A stretch of 64,000 bases of DNA from Bradyrhizobium sp. (GTDB taxonomy: Bacteria; Pseudomonadota; Alphaproteobacteria; Rhizobiales; Xanthobacteraceae). Shown here in pieces: positions 44,440 to 54,041 of the stretch; within the stretch, counting starts at the first letter, position 1; every line of letters starts with the position of its first letter. The stretch lies in the NCBI RefSeq assembly GCF_030654605.1, contig NZ_JAURXB010000270.1:62001-126000 (forward strand), in the 5' to 3' direction. Both the position numbers and the translations under genes were made by a program. The notes beneath the pieces were generated by a model. That model made no database searches. It saw only the letters and a program-made list of their open reading frames with translations, and was not told the origin of the DNA.

Positions 44440-47400
44440 TCATTGAGGAGCGGCTACCGGCGGCGTCAGCACCAGCGGCGGCCGCAGCTTCGGCGGCCGC
44501 GCAACAGCGGAACCGGGTGCCGGCCTGACCTCGATCGGCGGCGGCAGCGGTGCCGCCTGCTGGCTCGCGACCGGCGCAGGGGGCGCCGCCGCGCCGGGCC
44601 TTGCTGCTGCAGGAGCTGCCACGCTGGGCGTTGCGGCGCCCGGAGCCGGCGGTACAGCCGGGGGACGCGGAATGACGGCCTTGGCCTTCGGCGGAGGCCG
44701 GCGCGGATCGCGGCCGGGAATCGGCACCTCGGAAGTTGGCAGGCCGGGCAGCACCGCGTCAGGCGTCCCCGACGGCGCCGTGGTCGCCGGCGGCAGCGAG
44801 GCTGAAAACGGCGGCGGCGGCTCGCCGCGCTCGATCGCATCGAGCCGTCTTGTTTCGCGGTCGATCGCCCGCACCGCCAGCCATGACGACAGCGCCGCCA
44901 CATCGACGGTGCGATCGAGCGCGTCGGGCGGGCCCGCGGCGAACAGCTGAATCTCCGGGCGACTGCTGGCCGATCCGACCGCCGTCGAAACGAGGCTGGC
45001 GCGGATGTCGGCCTGGTCGGCGGGAATATCGTATCCGCCCGATACGATGGCGCGCGCGCCCTCGGCATCCAGCGTGCTGGACCCGATGCGGATCCGGCCG
45101 TCCCCGATGCTGAACGGAATCTGCGCCGACTTGACCGACAGGGAGCCTGCCGACAGCCCCCGCTCGACGATCTGCCGCAGTTTGACGTCGTCGGTCGCCT
45201 GTCCGCCGTCGCTGGCGCGGATCGCGGCGTCGAAAGCGCGCGGATCGAGCCCGGCGATGGCAGCGGATTCAAGCGTCACCGTTCCGCTGCCGGACAGCGC
45301 CCCCGTCAGCGCCGACGCGCTGCGGCCCTGGCTTGCCAGCGTCATCTGCATCGAGGCGCGGCCCGCCGGCATCCTCAGCCCACGAAAGCGCAGCGCCGCG
45401 CCATCGACGCCGCTGAGCTGAACCCGCGCATTCAAGGCAATGCCATTGCCGGTCTGCCTGGCGTCGATACTGGCGCTCACCTCGCCACCGCCGATGCCGC
45501 CGGTGATGGCTTCGAAGCTCAGCGACTGGCCGTCACCCCTGAGGACACCGCTGACCGGGCGCAATTCACCGCCACCGGGAAGCGCGCCGCGCAGCGCCTG
45601 AAACGAGACACGGCCGCGCCAGCCTTTCGAGAACCCGGACCCGAGCGGCTCGGCAGCGTCGTGCCCAGCGGCGCCGATGGCGAGCGCAAATGCCGGCGCG
45701 AGATCCAGCGTATCGAGGCCGATCTCGCCCTCGACATTCTTTTCGTCGCCGAGGACCAGCGCCAGGCGGCCGCGCAGCCGCGAGCCCGCTATCGCGCTGT
45801 CGAGATCGTCGAAGGCCAGCCGGTTGCCGGCGAGCGAAACGCGCGCCGACAGGCCGATATTCTGCGCCAGCGTATCCGACGCCTTGAGATCCAGCAGCGG
45901 CCCGAGATCGGCGCTGCGAACCTTCAGATTGACGCTGGCCTTCGGCTCGGCCGCCCACGGCTCGGCCGTGCCTTCCGCCTCGGCATCGAGGCCGCTACCC
46001 GACATCTTCACTTTCAGCCGCAGCGGCGCGCGCCACACGCCGGTCACCGAGCCTTCGAATTGCGCCGGGCCGTCGCCCGCCGCGACCGCGCGATCGAGCC
46101 CGAGCGCCACCAGCAAGGGGCGGCCCTGCCCCGATGACATCCTGGATTCAAGACTGAACTCGCTGCGCCCGAGCGCCGCCAGATCGATGCCGTGGAGCGC
46201 CGTGATGACGGGCTTTGCCGCGATCGTGATCACGCCTTTGAGCTGGGGCGCATCGAGGTCGAACACGGCGCGCGCATCGGCGCGATCGGCCTGCTGCGCG
46301 GTCTTGTCCAGATCGAGCGACAGCCTGAGCCGCGCCGGGCCGGGACTTGCTCCCATCGCATTGATCCGCGCCGCCAGCGCCGGCGCCAGCGGCGCGATCA
46401 GGGCGGTGATCTGGCCGAGCGACGCCGCGCTCGAATTCAGCGTCAGTTTCCCCGACGTATTGACGCGATCGAAACTCCCCGCGCCTTCCAGCATCACCTG
46501 GCTGGCCTGACCGATCTTCAACTGCTCCAGCGCGAACGATGTCGGTCCGTAGCCGACCTTCGCCAACAGCGGGCGCAGTTCCTGACCGGCCGATGTGGCG
46601 CGGCCGATATCGAGCGTGAGCCGCGCCTCGTCAGGCCATTCGGCCTGCGGCCCCGCCAGCGACCGCGCCAGCGCGGTTGCGGCGTCGAGATCGAGACGTT
46701 CCGCCTTCAACTCGGCATCGATCCGCGAACCACCCCTGGCCGTTGACACCTCAACCCGCCCTTCGACGGCGCCGCCGTCGATCTCGGCCTTCATGGCTTC
46801 GATCGCCACGCGATCCGGGGCCACGGCGAGGTCGCCGCGCAGCCGCAGCGGCTTCTGGCTGCGATAGACCACCTCGGTACGGCCCTGCAGCCAGGTCACC
46901 AGCGCATCCGGATCGGAGGAATCGACGCTGAGCGCGCCGGCGAAACTGCCGGCTTGCGCGTTCGAACCGCTCAAGGTCACGCGGGTCGCGCCCGGCGCCC
47001 GAAATTCCAGCCGGTCGATCGTCCAAGCCTTTGCATTCAAGTCCTTTGCACTCAAGTCCTTGGTGCCGGCCTGCAATCCGGCGGTGATACCCTGCAACGG
47101 GCGGCCGCCCAACATGATCTGCTCGGCGCTGAACTCGATCCGGGCCGGGATCGGCGTGGCCTGCGGGATCGCCGCCATCAGCGAACGCAACCCCGGCAAC
47201 AACCGGACCGGCTCGGCGGCGGGGTTGCCCCTGGCGGCGAATTTGTCGGCATCGAGCTGCTTCGCCGACAGCGTGGCACGCAGCAGCGGCGAGGCGCCGA
47301 AGCGGATGTCGCCGGCGCCCGTTAGTCTAAGCGCGCTGTCTTCCGGGCCGTAAACGGCCTCGATTTGCTCCAGCCGCGCCGCGGACGGATCGGCCTTGCC

Positions 47401-48180
47401 CTTGGCGGAGATCCGCCAGGGCGTGATGGCAACATCGCCATTGGCCTTGAGGCCGGCGGGCGCCGCCAGAACCAGCGCGCCCTCGAAGCGCGGCGCGCGT
47501 CCCTCGAACGACAGCACGCCGTCGAGATCGGCCGACAAGGCCCGCGCCCCGGGATCGATGTTGAGATGAACGCGGGTGCCGTTGCCGTCGGCGGTCTGAC
47601 CGGACGACACCCGAAACGGATAGCGCGTTCCGGACAGCACGAAATTGCCGTCGCCGCGCACCGAGCCGGCCAAAGAGCGCACATCGCCGCTGAAGGCGAT
47701 GTCGTTCAGCTCCAGCGTGCCGCGGCTTGCCGCATCATGCAGCGCGATGCGGCCGGTCAGGTTCAACCGGTCGATCGCCAGCGATCCCAGATTGAATTTT
47801 CCCGTCGAGGCCGGCCAGTCGATGCGCCCTTGCGAATCCAGGCCGAGATCGAGCGCCATGCCATTGACGGTCAGTTCGGTGGCGCGCAATTCGCCGCGCA
47901 TCAGCGAGCCCAGGCTGAACTCGACGTCGAGCTTGTCGGCCCGCACCTTGCCGAGATCGTTGGCGCCGCCGACCACCACCGAGCGCAAATGCAGCGACGG
48001 CGCCGGCAGCAGGCGCGCATCCAGTTTGCCGGCGAAACGGACCTGTGCGCCGATCACCCGGGTGGCCTCGGCCTCGAATTGCGGCCGGAACTGGTTCCAG
48101 TCAATGAAGTACGGGCCGATCAGTGCGGCCACCAGCGCAATGATAAAGGCAATCGCCAGTCCGAGCAGCGTCGTCTGCAC
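44440..48180 (-). CDS. AsmA-family envelope protein
   Basis: 1246 residues, very large. It starts with GTG 48180 after AAAGGGAGACGCC, then one membrane anchor (LLGLAIAFIIALVAALIGPY). The AsmA N-domain follows (FIDWNQFRPQFEAEATRVIG, LLPAPSLHLRSVVVGGAND), then ~900 residues of beta-rich repeats as in AsmA/TamB-type lipid-transport bridges, and an AsmA C-domain (LSGSGTVTLESAAIAGLDPR). The last ~130 residues are Pro/Ala-rich (PPPKAKAVIPRPPAVPPAPG), probably disordered. A role in phospholipid or outer-membrane homeostasis is inferred from the family. Confidence 0.9.
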   Translation of the reverse strand: MQTTLLGLAIAFIIALVAALIGPYFIDWNQFRPQFEAEATRVIGAQVRFAGKLDARLLPAPSLHLRSVVVGGANDLGKVRADKLDVEFSLGSLMRGELRATELTVNGMALDLGLDSQGRIDWPASTGKFNLGSLAIDRLNLTGRIALHDAASRGTLELNDIAFSGDVRSLAGSVRGDGNFVLSGTRYPFRVSSGQTADGNGTRVHLNIDPGARALSADLDGVLSFEGRAPRFEGALVLAAPAGLKANGDVAITPWRISAKGKADPSAARLEQIEAVYGPEDSALRLTGAGDIRFGASPLLRATLSAKQLDADKFAARGNPAAEPVRLLPGLRSLMAAIPQATPIPARIEFSAEQIMLGGRPLQGITAGLQAGTKDLSAKDLNAKAWTIDRLEFRAPGATRVTLSGSNAQAGSFAGALSVDSSDPDALVTWLQGRTEVVYRSQKPLRLRGDLAVAPDRVAIEAMKAEIDGGAVEGRVEVSTARGGSRIDAELKAERLDLDAATALARSLAGPQAEWPDEARLTLDIGRATSAGQELRPLLAKVGYGPTSFALEQLKIGQASQVMLEGAGSFDRVNTSGKLTLNSSAASLGQITALIAPLAPALAARINAMGASPGPARLRLSLDLDKTAQQADRADARAVFDLDAPQLKGVITIAAKPVITALHGIDLAALGRSEFSLESRMSSGQGRPLLVALGLDRAVAAGDGPAQFEGSVTGVWRAPLRLKVKMSGSGLDAEAEGTAEPWAAEPKASVNLKVRSADLGPLLDLKASDTLAQNIGLSARVSLAGNRLAFDDLDSAIAGSRLRGRLALVLGDEKNVEGEIGLDTLDLAPAFALAIGAAGHDAAEPLGSGFSKGWRGRVSFQALRGALPGGGELRPVSGVLRGDGQSLSFEAITGGIGGGEVSASIDARQTGNGIALNARVQLSGVDGAALRFRGLRMPAGRASMQMTLASQGRSASALTGALSGSGTVTLESAAIAGLDPRAFDAAIRASDGGQATDDVKLRQIVERGLSAGSLSVKSAQIPFSIGDGRIRIGSSTLDAEGARAIVSGGYDIPADQADIRASLVSTAVGSASSRPEIQLFAAGPPDALDRTVDVAALSSWLAVRAIDRETRRLDAIERGEPPPPFSASLPPATTAPSGTPDAVLPGLPTSEVPIPGRDPRRPPPKAKAVIPRPPAVPPAPGAATPSVAAPAAARPGAAAPPAPVASQQAAPLPPPIEVRPAPGSAVARPPKLRPPLVLTPPVAAPQ

Positions 48181-48341
48181 GGCGTCTCCCTTTGGGCACG
48201 CCCCGGCGCGATGGCGGCCCGGAACGGCCCACCCGCCGCACGCTGAAATCAACGCCGGAGCAGGTCCATATATAGAGGCAACTATGGCGAAGTCACAGCA
48301 TTGCCTGCGACGGCTCCGCGCAGGAAGCCGTCACGACGCCC

Positions 48342-49574
48342 TTACCAGCTGGCGGGCAGCTGCTTGAGGCCGCGCAGCACGAAAGAAGGCCGCCATTCCG
48401 GATTCTCGGCGTCATCCAGCTTCAGTTCGGGCAGCCGCCGCAGCAGGGTCGCGATCGCCACCTCCGCCTCGAGCCGCGCCAGCTGGGCGCCGAGGCAATG
48501 GTGGATGCCGCCGCCGAACGACAGCGGACGGACATTGGGCCTGGTGATATCGAGGCTATCCGGCCGGTCCGGATAGACCGCCGGGTCGTGGTTGGCCGAA
48601 CCCAGCAGGCACAGCACGCTTTCGCCCTTCGGGATTTTCTTGCCGCCGAGGTCGTCGATGTCCTCCAGCGCCACCCGGCCGGTCATTTGCACGGAGGAAT
48701 CGTAGCGCAGGAATTCCTCGATGGCGTTGGTGATCAGGGCCGGATTGGCCTTGAGCAGGGCCAGCTGGTCGGGATGGCGATGCAGCGCCAGGAGACCGTT
48801 GCCGATCAGGTTGACGGTGGTCTCATGCCCGGCGCCGAACAAAAGCACGATGTTGGCGGTCAGCTCCTCGTTGGAAAGCTTGCTGCCGTCTTCCTCTGCC
48901 TGCACCAGTTGCGTGGTCAGGTCGTCGCCGGGATTCTTTCGCCGCAGTTCGAACAGCTGCTGGAAATACATCTCGGTCATCGCGTTGGTGGCGTTGCCCT
49001 GCTTGATCTCTTCCGGCGACAGCGGCACCGGCTCGAGGATACGTCCACTGTTGCGCGAACCGGTATAGAACAGCTCGCGATGCTCCTCGGGGATTCCGAG
49101 CATGTCGCAAATGATGGTGACCGGCAGACGGAATGCGAAATCCTCGATCAGTTCCATCTTGCCCTGGGGAATGAGCCGGTCGAGCGTCTCGTCGACGATC
49201 TGCTGGACGCGCGGGCGCATGTCCTCGACCCGGCGCGCGGTAAACGCCTTCGCCACCAGGCCGCGCAGGCGGGTGTGATCCGGCGGGTCCTGCTGCAGCA
49301 TGGTGAGGCTGAAGCTGCGGAACATCGGCTCCTGCATGATGTCGGGGCCATACCGGCGCTTGGTGCGTTCGGGATAATCCTTGCCGAAGCGCTTGTCGCG
49401 CATCACCAGGCTGGCCTCGGCGTGACGGCTGGCGACATACATGCCGAGTGGCGTCAGGTGCATCGGATCGGTAGTGCGCAACCGCGCGTAATGCGGATAG
49501 GGATCGCGAATGAACTCCGGCGCCAGCGGATTGAACAGCGGCGCGCTGGTCGCAGTCTGAACATGCTCGTTCAT
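48342..49574 (-). CDS. Cytochrome P450
   Basis: 410 residues, bacterial class I P450. I-helix oxygen-activation motif LLFGAGHETTVNLIGNG (~245), K-helix Glu-x-x-Arg in IEEFLRYDSS, and haem-binding loop LSFGGGIHHCLGAQLARLEA with the Cys ligand at ~357. A soluble monooxygenase needing ferredoxin and reductase, neither of which is encoded nearby. It is divergent from a TetR gene with a palindromic operator between them, so expression is probably induced by its substrate or a related compound. Confidence 0.96.
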   Translation of the reverse strand: MNEHVQTATSAPLFNPLAPEFIRDPYPHYARLRTTDPMHLTPLGMYVASRHAEASLVMRDKRFGKDYPERTKRRYGPDIMQEPMFRSFSLTMLQQDPPDHTRLRGLVAKAFTARRVEDMRPRVQQIVDETLDRLIPQGKMELIEDFAFRLPVTIICDMLGIPEEHRELFYTGSRNSGRILEPVPLSPEEIKQGNATNAMTEMYFQQLFELRRKNPGDDLTTQLVQAEEDGSKLSNEELTANIVLLFGAGHETTVNLIGNGLLALHRHPDQLALLKANPALITNAIEEFLRYDSSVQMTGRVALEDIDDLGGKKIPKGESVLCLLGSANHDPAVYPDRPDSLDITRPNVRPLSFGGGIHHCLGAQLARLEAEVAIATLLRRLPELKLDDAENPEWRPSFVLRGLKQLPASW

Positions 49575-49670
49575 GGTGACCTCAATTCGTTATCGCGCTG
49601 AATTGTCCGCACATTCGGGCGGAGTGGCGTCCTCGGGCAGGTCCGGTTGCGTCCGGACCATTCGAAATTG

Positions 49671-49686
49671 GATACACTGTTGTATC
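49671..49686. promoter_or_regulatory. Operator candidate between P450 and TetR genes
   Basis: GATACACTGTTGTATC: perfect 6-bp arms GATACA/TGTATC around a 4-base centre, 29 bases before the TetR start and 97 bases before the P450 start. Typical TetR-family half-site size. Confidence 0.55.
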
Positions 49687-49714
49687 GAGTTGCATTTTGA
49701 CGTAAAATTGACCG

Positions 49715-50326
49715 ATGTCAAGAGTCCGAACACGACCGACCCGGGACGATACCTGCGAGAAGCTGTTCGAGGCGGCGGCGCGGGTGTTCGAGGAACAGGG
49801 CATCGGCGGCGCCAGCATCGAAACCATCGCCACCGCGGCCGGTTTTACCCGCGGGGCGTTTTACTCGAATTTCAAGAGCAAGGACGAGCTGATCATCGCC
49901 ATGCTCGAGAATCACGTCGAGCAGTCGATTCAGCGCATGCACAATCTGCTGGCCAGGCACAAGAACCTCGCCGATTTCCTCGATGCGCTGAAGACCATGG
50001 ACCGCACTCAGCAGGATCCGCTCGGTCGTTCTCCGCTGCTGCACATGGAGATGATCCTGTTCGTGGCGCGCGCAGAAAAGCGCCGGCCCGAACTCGCCAA
50101 GCGCCTGCGCGCCCGGCGCAAACTGATCGCCGACATCGTCGAGACCACGTCGAAGAACAGCGGCCGGAATCCGGCCCTGAATCCGGCGTGGACCGGTGCG
50201 GTCGTTCTCGCCATGGAGGACGGCTTTCGCCTGCACCGCCTGATCGATCCGGAGACTACGCCGGCCGACAGTTTCCTGCGCGCCATCGGCGATCTGCAGC
50301 GCGCGATGGGAATTACGTCGGCCTGA
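49715..50326 (+). CDS. TetR family regulator (probable P450 repressor)
   Basis: 203 residues. Helix-turn-helix at ~22-62: LFEAAARVFEEQGIGGASIE, TIATAAGFTRGAFYSNFKSK. The C-terminal ligand domain is variable (MEMILFVARAEKRRPELAKR). It is divergent from the cytochrome P450 gene with a palindrome between, so it most likely represses the P450 gene and itself. The effector is unknown. Confidence 0.92.
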   Translation: MSRVRTRPTRDDTCEKLFEAAARVFEEQGIGGASIETIATAAGFTRGAFYSNFKSKDELIIAMLENHVEQSIQRMHNLLARHKNLADFLDALKTMDRTQQDPLGRSPLLHMEMILFVARAEKRRPELAKRLRARRKLIADIVETTSKNSGRNPALNPAWTGAVVLAMEDGFRLHRLIDPETTPADSFLRAIGDLQRAMGITSA

Positions 50327-50342
50327 CGAAGGCTCGCGCGGC

Positions 50343-51629
50343 TCAGCCGTGCGCCTTGTGCATCTGGCCGGCAACGGCGCGCACCTTGCGCGGCGACGCC
50401 TGCCAGATCGCGACCGCCGACAGCACACTCACCGCAATCCCGATCGCGAAGGCGATGGTGTAATTGCCGGTAAGGTCGTGCAGCAGGCCGGTGAGCCAGG
50501 GCCCCGCGGCACCGCCCGCCAGTGCCGCCAGCATGATGGTGCCGAAGATGCTGCCATACTGCTTGCCCTGAAAGATCTCCAGCACCACGGCGCCCATGAT
50601 CGAGGTCATGCCGTAGCCGAGCGCGCCCTGCGCCAAAATCATCAGATAGACCAGCAGCAGGGTCGGATAGAATTTCAGCGCGATCAACGCCGCGAAGCAG
50701 ATCGCAAAGCCCAGGCAGCTCACGGCCCAGATCCATTCGCGTCCTACCCGGTCTGACAAATGCCCGAGCCAGATCTGGCCGGGAATGCCGAGCAGGCTGA
50801 CCACGCCCAGGGCCCAGACCCCGACGGTCGGACTGAAACCGATGTCGAGCAGATATCTGGTCTGGTGCACCTGCACCGCGTACCAGACGTACAATCCGCA
50901 GAAATAGCCCGATGATATCCACCAGAAGCGCGCGGTGCGCAGCGCGCGCCGCAGCGTCCAGTCGGTGGCGGCCCAGACCGGATCGACGATGTTGGAAACC
51001 GGTCTTGCGGACGTCGCCGTCGGCGCCGCATCGCCGTCCGGCAACAGGCCGACATCCTCCGGCCGCTTGCGCAGCAACAGGTTGATCGGCGCCAGCACGA
51101 TCAGGACCATGATGCCCATCGCGGTGCAGGCGGTGCGCCAGCCGGTCTGCTCGATCATCAACTGCACCCACGGCAACAGCGTGACGGAGCCGATGCCGAC
51201 GCCGGCGAAGGCCAGTCCCATGGCGAGGCCGCGGCGGCGAATGAACCAGTTCGGCAGAAACAGCGACTGGCCGGAATAGCCGAGACAGACGCTGCCGGCG
51301 CCGACCATGACGCCGATGGTCAGATACAAATGCCAGGGCTGCGTCGTCAGCGGCGCCAGCAGCAGGCCCGCCGCCATCAGCGCGACGCCGAGTTCCATCA
51401 CCCCGCGCGGGCCGTACTTGTCCATCAGCCGCCCGATCAGCGGGCTGACCGCGGCGGAGACGACAAAACCGAACGAGAAGGCGCCCGCGGTGACGCCGCG
51501 TTCCCAACCGAACTCGTCGACGATCGGCGGGAAGAACAGCGAGAACGCGGTGCGCGCATTGACGCCGATCGCCATGGTGACGAACGTCACGACGACGATG
51601 ACCCAGCCGTAGAAGAAGGGAAGCCGCAT
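50343..51629 (-). CDS. MFS transporter, monocarboxylate/oxalate-formate type
   Basis: 428 residues, 12 helices. Loop 2-3 motif GRLMDKYGPRGVMELG (~66-81) and helix 1 segment NARTAFSLFFPPIVDEFGWE resemble the OFA/monocarboxylate transporter branch. Helix 8-9 loop GHLSDRVGREWIW repeats the MFS signature. It lies 209 bases downstream of a GlcD-type flavoprotein on the same strand, so it may import the 2-hydroxy acid that enzyme oxidises. An inverted repeat lies in the gap. Confidence 0.9.
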   Translation of the reverse strand: MRLPFFYGWVIVVVTFVTMAIGVNARTAFSLFFPPIVDEFGWERGVTAGAFSFGFVVSAAVSPLIGRLMDKYGPRGVMELGVALMAAGLLLAPLTTQPWHLYLTIGVMVGAGSVCLGYSGQSLFLPNWFIRRRGLAMGLAFAGVGIGSVTLLPWVQLMIEQTGWRTACTAMGIMVLIVLAPINLLLRKRPEDVGLLPDGDAAPTATSARPVSNIVDPVWAATDWTLRRALRTARFWWISSGYFCGLYVWYAVQVHQTRYLLDIGFSPTVGVWALGVVSLLGIPGQIWLGHLSDRVGREWIWAVSCLGFAICFAALIALKFYPTLLLVYLMILAQGALGYGMTSIMGAVVLEIFQGKQYGSIFGTIMLAALAGGAAGPWLTGLLHDLTGNYTIAFAIGIAVSVLSAVAIWQASPRKVRAVAGQMHKAHG

Positions 51630-51638
51630 TCGCTATCT

Positions 51639-51763
51639 CGTCATTCCGGGGCGATGCGAAGCATCGAACTACGATGTGCAATTGCACATCGGAGAATCTC
51701 GGGGTTCCCCGGTGCGCAATTGCGCACCTGAGGTCTGGTCCTTCGGACCATCCCGGAACGACG
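51639..51763. repeat. Inverted repeat (CGTCATTCCGGGG type) upstream of the MFS gene
   Basis: Ends CGTCATTCCGGGGCGATGCG and GACCATCCCGGAACGACG face each other. Inside lie palindromes GTGCAATTGCAC and GGTGCGCAATTGCGCACC. Same family as the copy inside uvrD. Confidence 0.85.
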
Positions 51764-51792
51764 GCGTCAAGAGCTCCAGCCGCCGTTCGGAC

Positions 51793-51826
51793 CGACTGCG
51801 CTACGCTACCGCGCGTAGCGCAGTCG
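51793..51826. terminator. 14-bp hairpin after the GlcD-type gene
   Basis: CGACTGCGCTACGC and GCGTAGCGCAGTCG form a perfect 14-bp stem with a 6-base loop (TACCGC), 13 bases past the stop of the flavoprotein gene. No T-run; it could attenuate transcription into the MFS gene or be part of a repeat. Confidence 0.6.
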
Positions 51827-51838
51827 CGGTGCGAAGGC

Positions 51839-53257
51839 CTACACCGCCGGCAAGATCTTTCCCGGATTGAAAATGTTCTGCGGATCGAGCGCCGCCTTGA
51901 CGGCGCGCATGGCGGCGATCGCCTCGGCGCCGAGCTCGGCTTCGAGATATTTCTGCTTGCCCTGCCCGATGCCGTGCTCGCCGGTGCAGGTGCCGCCCAT
52001 CGCCTGGGCGCGCTCGACCAGCCGGTGCATGAAGTCCTCGCCGCGCGCCATCTCTTCCGCGTTGTCGACGTCGCACACCAGCGAGCAGTGGAAATTGCCG
52101 TCGCCGACATGGCCGACGATCGGCGACAACAGGTTGAGACGCTTCAGATCCTCTTCGGTTTCGGTGACGCAATCGGCCAGCCGCGAGATCGGCACGCACA
52201 CATCGGTCGCCACCACGCCGGCGCCGGGCCGCAGCGCCTTGACCGACCAGTAGGCGTCGTGCCGCGCCTGCCACAGTTTTGTCCTGTCCTCGGGCCGCGT
52301 GGTCCAGGTGAAGTCGCCGCCGCCGCATTCCTTGGCAATTTCGCTGAAATTCCTCGATTGCTCGGCGACTTCGTTCTCGCTGCCGTGAAACTCCAGCAGC
52401 AATAGCGGCGTTTCCGGCAGCGTCAGCTTCGAATAGGAATTGCAGGCCCGCACCTGTTCGGCGTTGAGCAGCTCGATGCGCGCGACCGGAATACCGGTCT
52501 GGATCGCCAGAATGGTGGCCTGGCAGGCGCCGCGCACTGTTTCGAACGAACATGCCGCCGCGGCGATGGTTTCGGGAATGCCGCGCAGTTTGATCGTGAG
52601 CTCAGAGATGATGCCGAGCGTGCCTTCCGCTCCGACAAACAGATGGGTGAGGTCGTAACCGGCCGAGGATTTCTTCGCCCGCGTGCCCGTGGTGATGATC
52701 TCACCGTCGCCGCGCACCACCTTGAGCGCCAGCACGTTGTCGCGCATGGTGCCGTAGCGCACCGCATTGGTGCCGGAGGCGCGCGTGGACGCCATGCCGC
52801 CCAGCGAGGCGTCGGCGCCGGGGTCGATCGGGAAGAACACGCCCTGGTCGCGCAGGTGCTCGTTGAGCGCCTTGCGGGTGACGCCGGGCTCGATCACGCA
52901 GTCCAGATCCTCGGCGTGGACGGCAAGCACCTTGTTCATGTCGCGCAGATCGATGCAGATCCCGCCGGCCGGCGCGTTGACCTGGCCCTCCAGCGAGGTG
53001 CCGGTACCGAATGCGATCACCGGGACGCCGTGTTTGGCACAAATCCGCACCACGTCCTGGATGTCAGGGGTTTCCTGCGCCATCACCACCGCGTCCGGCG
53101 GCTGCGAGGCCAGCCAGGTCGTGGTATGGGCGTGCTGGTCGCGCACCGCCTGCGAGGTGATCAGCCGGTTGCCGAACCGCGCGGCCAGCGCGTCAATAGC
53201 GCCCTTCAGCGCCTGCGGCTCCGGCCGCTTCGGATGGTTGGTTATCGTTGTCGCCAC
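51839..53257 (-). CDS. FAD-linked 2-hydroxy acid dehydrogenase (GlcD / D-lactate dehydrogenase type)
   Basis: 472 residues, vanillyl-alcohol-oxidase fold. FAD-binding: PVIAFGTGTSLEGQVNAPAG (~76), FPIDPGADASLGGMASTRAS, GTNAVRYGTMRDNVLALKVV. C-terminal substrate domain contains HVGDGNFHCSLVCD and the family-typical TCTGEHGIGQGK. It oxidises D-lactate or glycolate and passes electrons to cytochrome or another acceptor. No iron-sulfur partner (GlcF) is nearby, which favours a D-lactate dehydrogenase (cytochrome). An MFS carrier follows. Confidence 0.93.
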   Translation of the reverse strand: MATTITNHPKRPEPQALKGAIDALAARFGNRLITSQAVRDQHAHTTTWLASQPPDAVVMAQETPDIQDVVRICAKHGVPVIAFGTGTSLEGQVNAPAGGICIDLRDMNKVLAVHAEDLDCVIEPGVTRKALNEHLRDQGVFFPIDPGADASLGGMASTRASGTNAVRYGTMRDNVLALKVVRGDGEIITTGTRAKKSSAGYDLTHLFVGAEGTLGIISELTIKLRGIPETIAAAACSFETVRGACQATILAIQTGIPVARIELLNAEQVRACNSYSKLTLPETPLLLLEFHGSENEVAEQSRNFSEIAKECGGGDFTWTTRPEDRTKLWQARHDAYWSVKALRPGAGVVATDVCVPISRLADCVTETEEDLKRLNLLSPIVGHVGDGNFHCSLVCDVDNAEEMARGEDFMHRLVERAQAMGGTCTGEHGIGQGKQKYLEAELGAEAIAAMRAVKAALDPQNIFNPGKILPAV

Positions 53258-53345
53258 GCAAAATTCCTCCCCGGCTTTGAGACGACCGTGGCAAAGGATA
53301 TATGAGGGGTCAAGAGAGCATGGATCGAACCGACGGGAATGAACG

Positions 53346-53858
53346 ATGACGATGATTGATGCCGGCGACGACGTCCTGCAGCGGCCCGCGCCATTCCCGG
53401 CGTCCGTGATGCAGATCGAGCCGCAATGGATCGACTACAACGGCCATCTCAACATGGCCTATTACAATGTGATGTTCGATCGGGCGATCGACGAATTGTG
53501 GCTCCGGATCGGGATCGGGCCCGGCTACATGAAGGAGCGGAATTGCTCGACCTTCACCGCCGAGTGCCACGTACGGTATTTGCGGGAGATTCATCTCGGC
53601 GATCCCGTCCAGGTGTCGATCCTGCTGGTCGCCGCCGATGACAAGCGGTTGCACACCTTCAAGGAATTGCGCCACGCCACCGAGGGCTGGCTTTCCGCCA
53701 CGTCGGAAAACATGACCCTTCACATGGACATGAATGTGCGGAAAACCGCACCGTTTCCACCGGACATTCGCGCCCGCATCGACGCTCTGGCGAAAGCCCA
53801 TTCTACGGTACCTCGCCCCGAGGGCATCGGCCGCAAGGTCGCGATGCCCTCGAAATGA
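53346..53858 (+). CDS. Thioesterase, hotdog fold (4HBT/FadM-like)
   Basis: 170 residues. Hotdog core: QIEPQWIDYNGHLNMAYYNV (~24-43) with the Asp-Tyr-Asn-Gly-His signature, then YLREIHLGDPVQVSILLVAA and FKELRHATEGWLSATSENMT. Hydrolyses acyl-CoA thioesters; chain length unknown. The C-terminal ~30 residues are extra. It is divergent from the GlcD-type gene (~88 bases). Confidence 0.92.
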   Translation: MTMIDAGDDVLQRPAPFPASVMQIEPQWIDYNGHLNMAYYNVMFDRAIDELWLRIGIGPGYMKERNCSTFTAECHVRYLREIHLGDPVQVSILLVAADDKRLHTFKELRHATEGWLSATSENMTLHMDMNVRKTAPFPPDIRARIDALAKAHSTVPRPEGIGRKVAMPSK

Positions 53859-53867
53859 CGGCTCAGG

Positions 53868-54041
53868 TCAAACGCGCGTCCGGCCGCGCGCCAGGCCGAC
53901 GACGGCCGAGATCAGGAACAGAATGATCGCAACGAAGAAGATGATCTTGGCGATTTCGATGGAAGCTCCGGCGATGCCGCCGAAGCCCAGAATGCCGGCG
54001 ATCAGCGCGACGATCAAAAACGTGACTACCCAGCTCAACAT
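53868..54041 (-). CDS. DUF1328 small membrane protein
   Basis: 57 residues: [20 protein letters not shown], then [20 protein letters not shown] and [13 protein letters not shown], ending RTRV. Two Gly-rich hydrophobic helices, DUF1328 (YtjA type). Such genes are commonly in the stress or stationary-phase regulons of alphaproteobacteria, but I do not find a full EcfG promoter here. AGGAGCCGACC precedes the ATG. It converges on the thioesterase with 9 bases between stops. Confidence 0.9.
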   Translation of the reverse strand: MLSWVVTFLIVALIAGILGFGGIAGASIEIAKIIFFVAIILFLISAVVGLARGRTRV

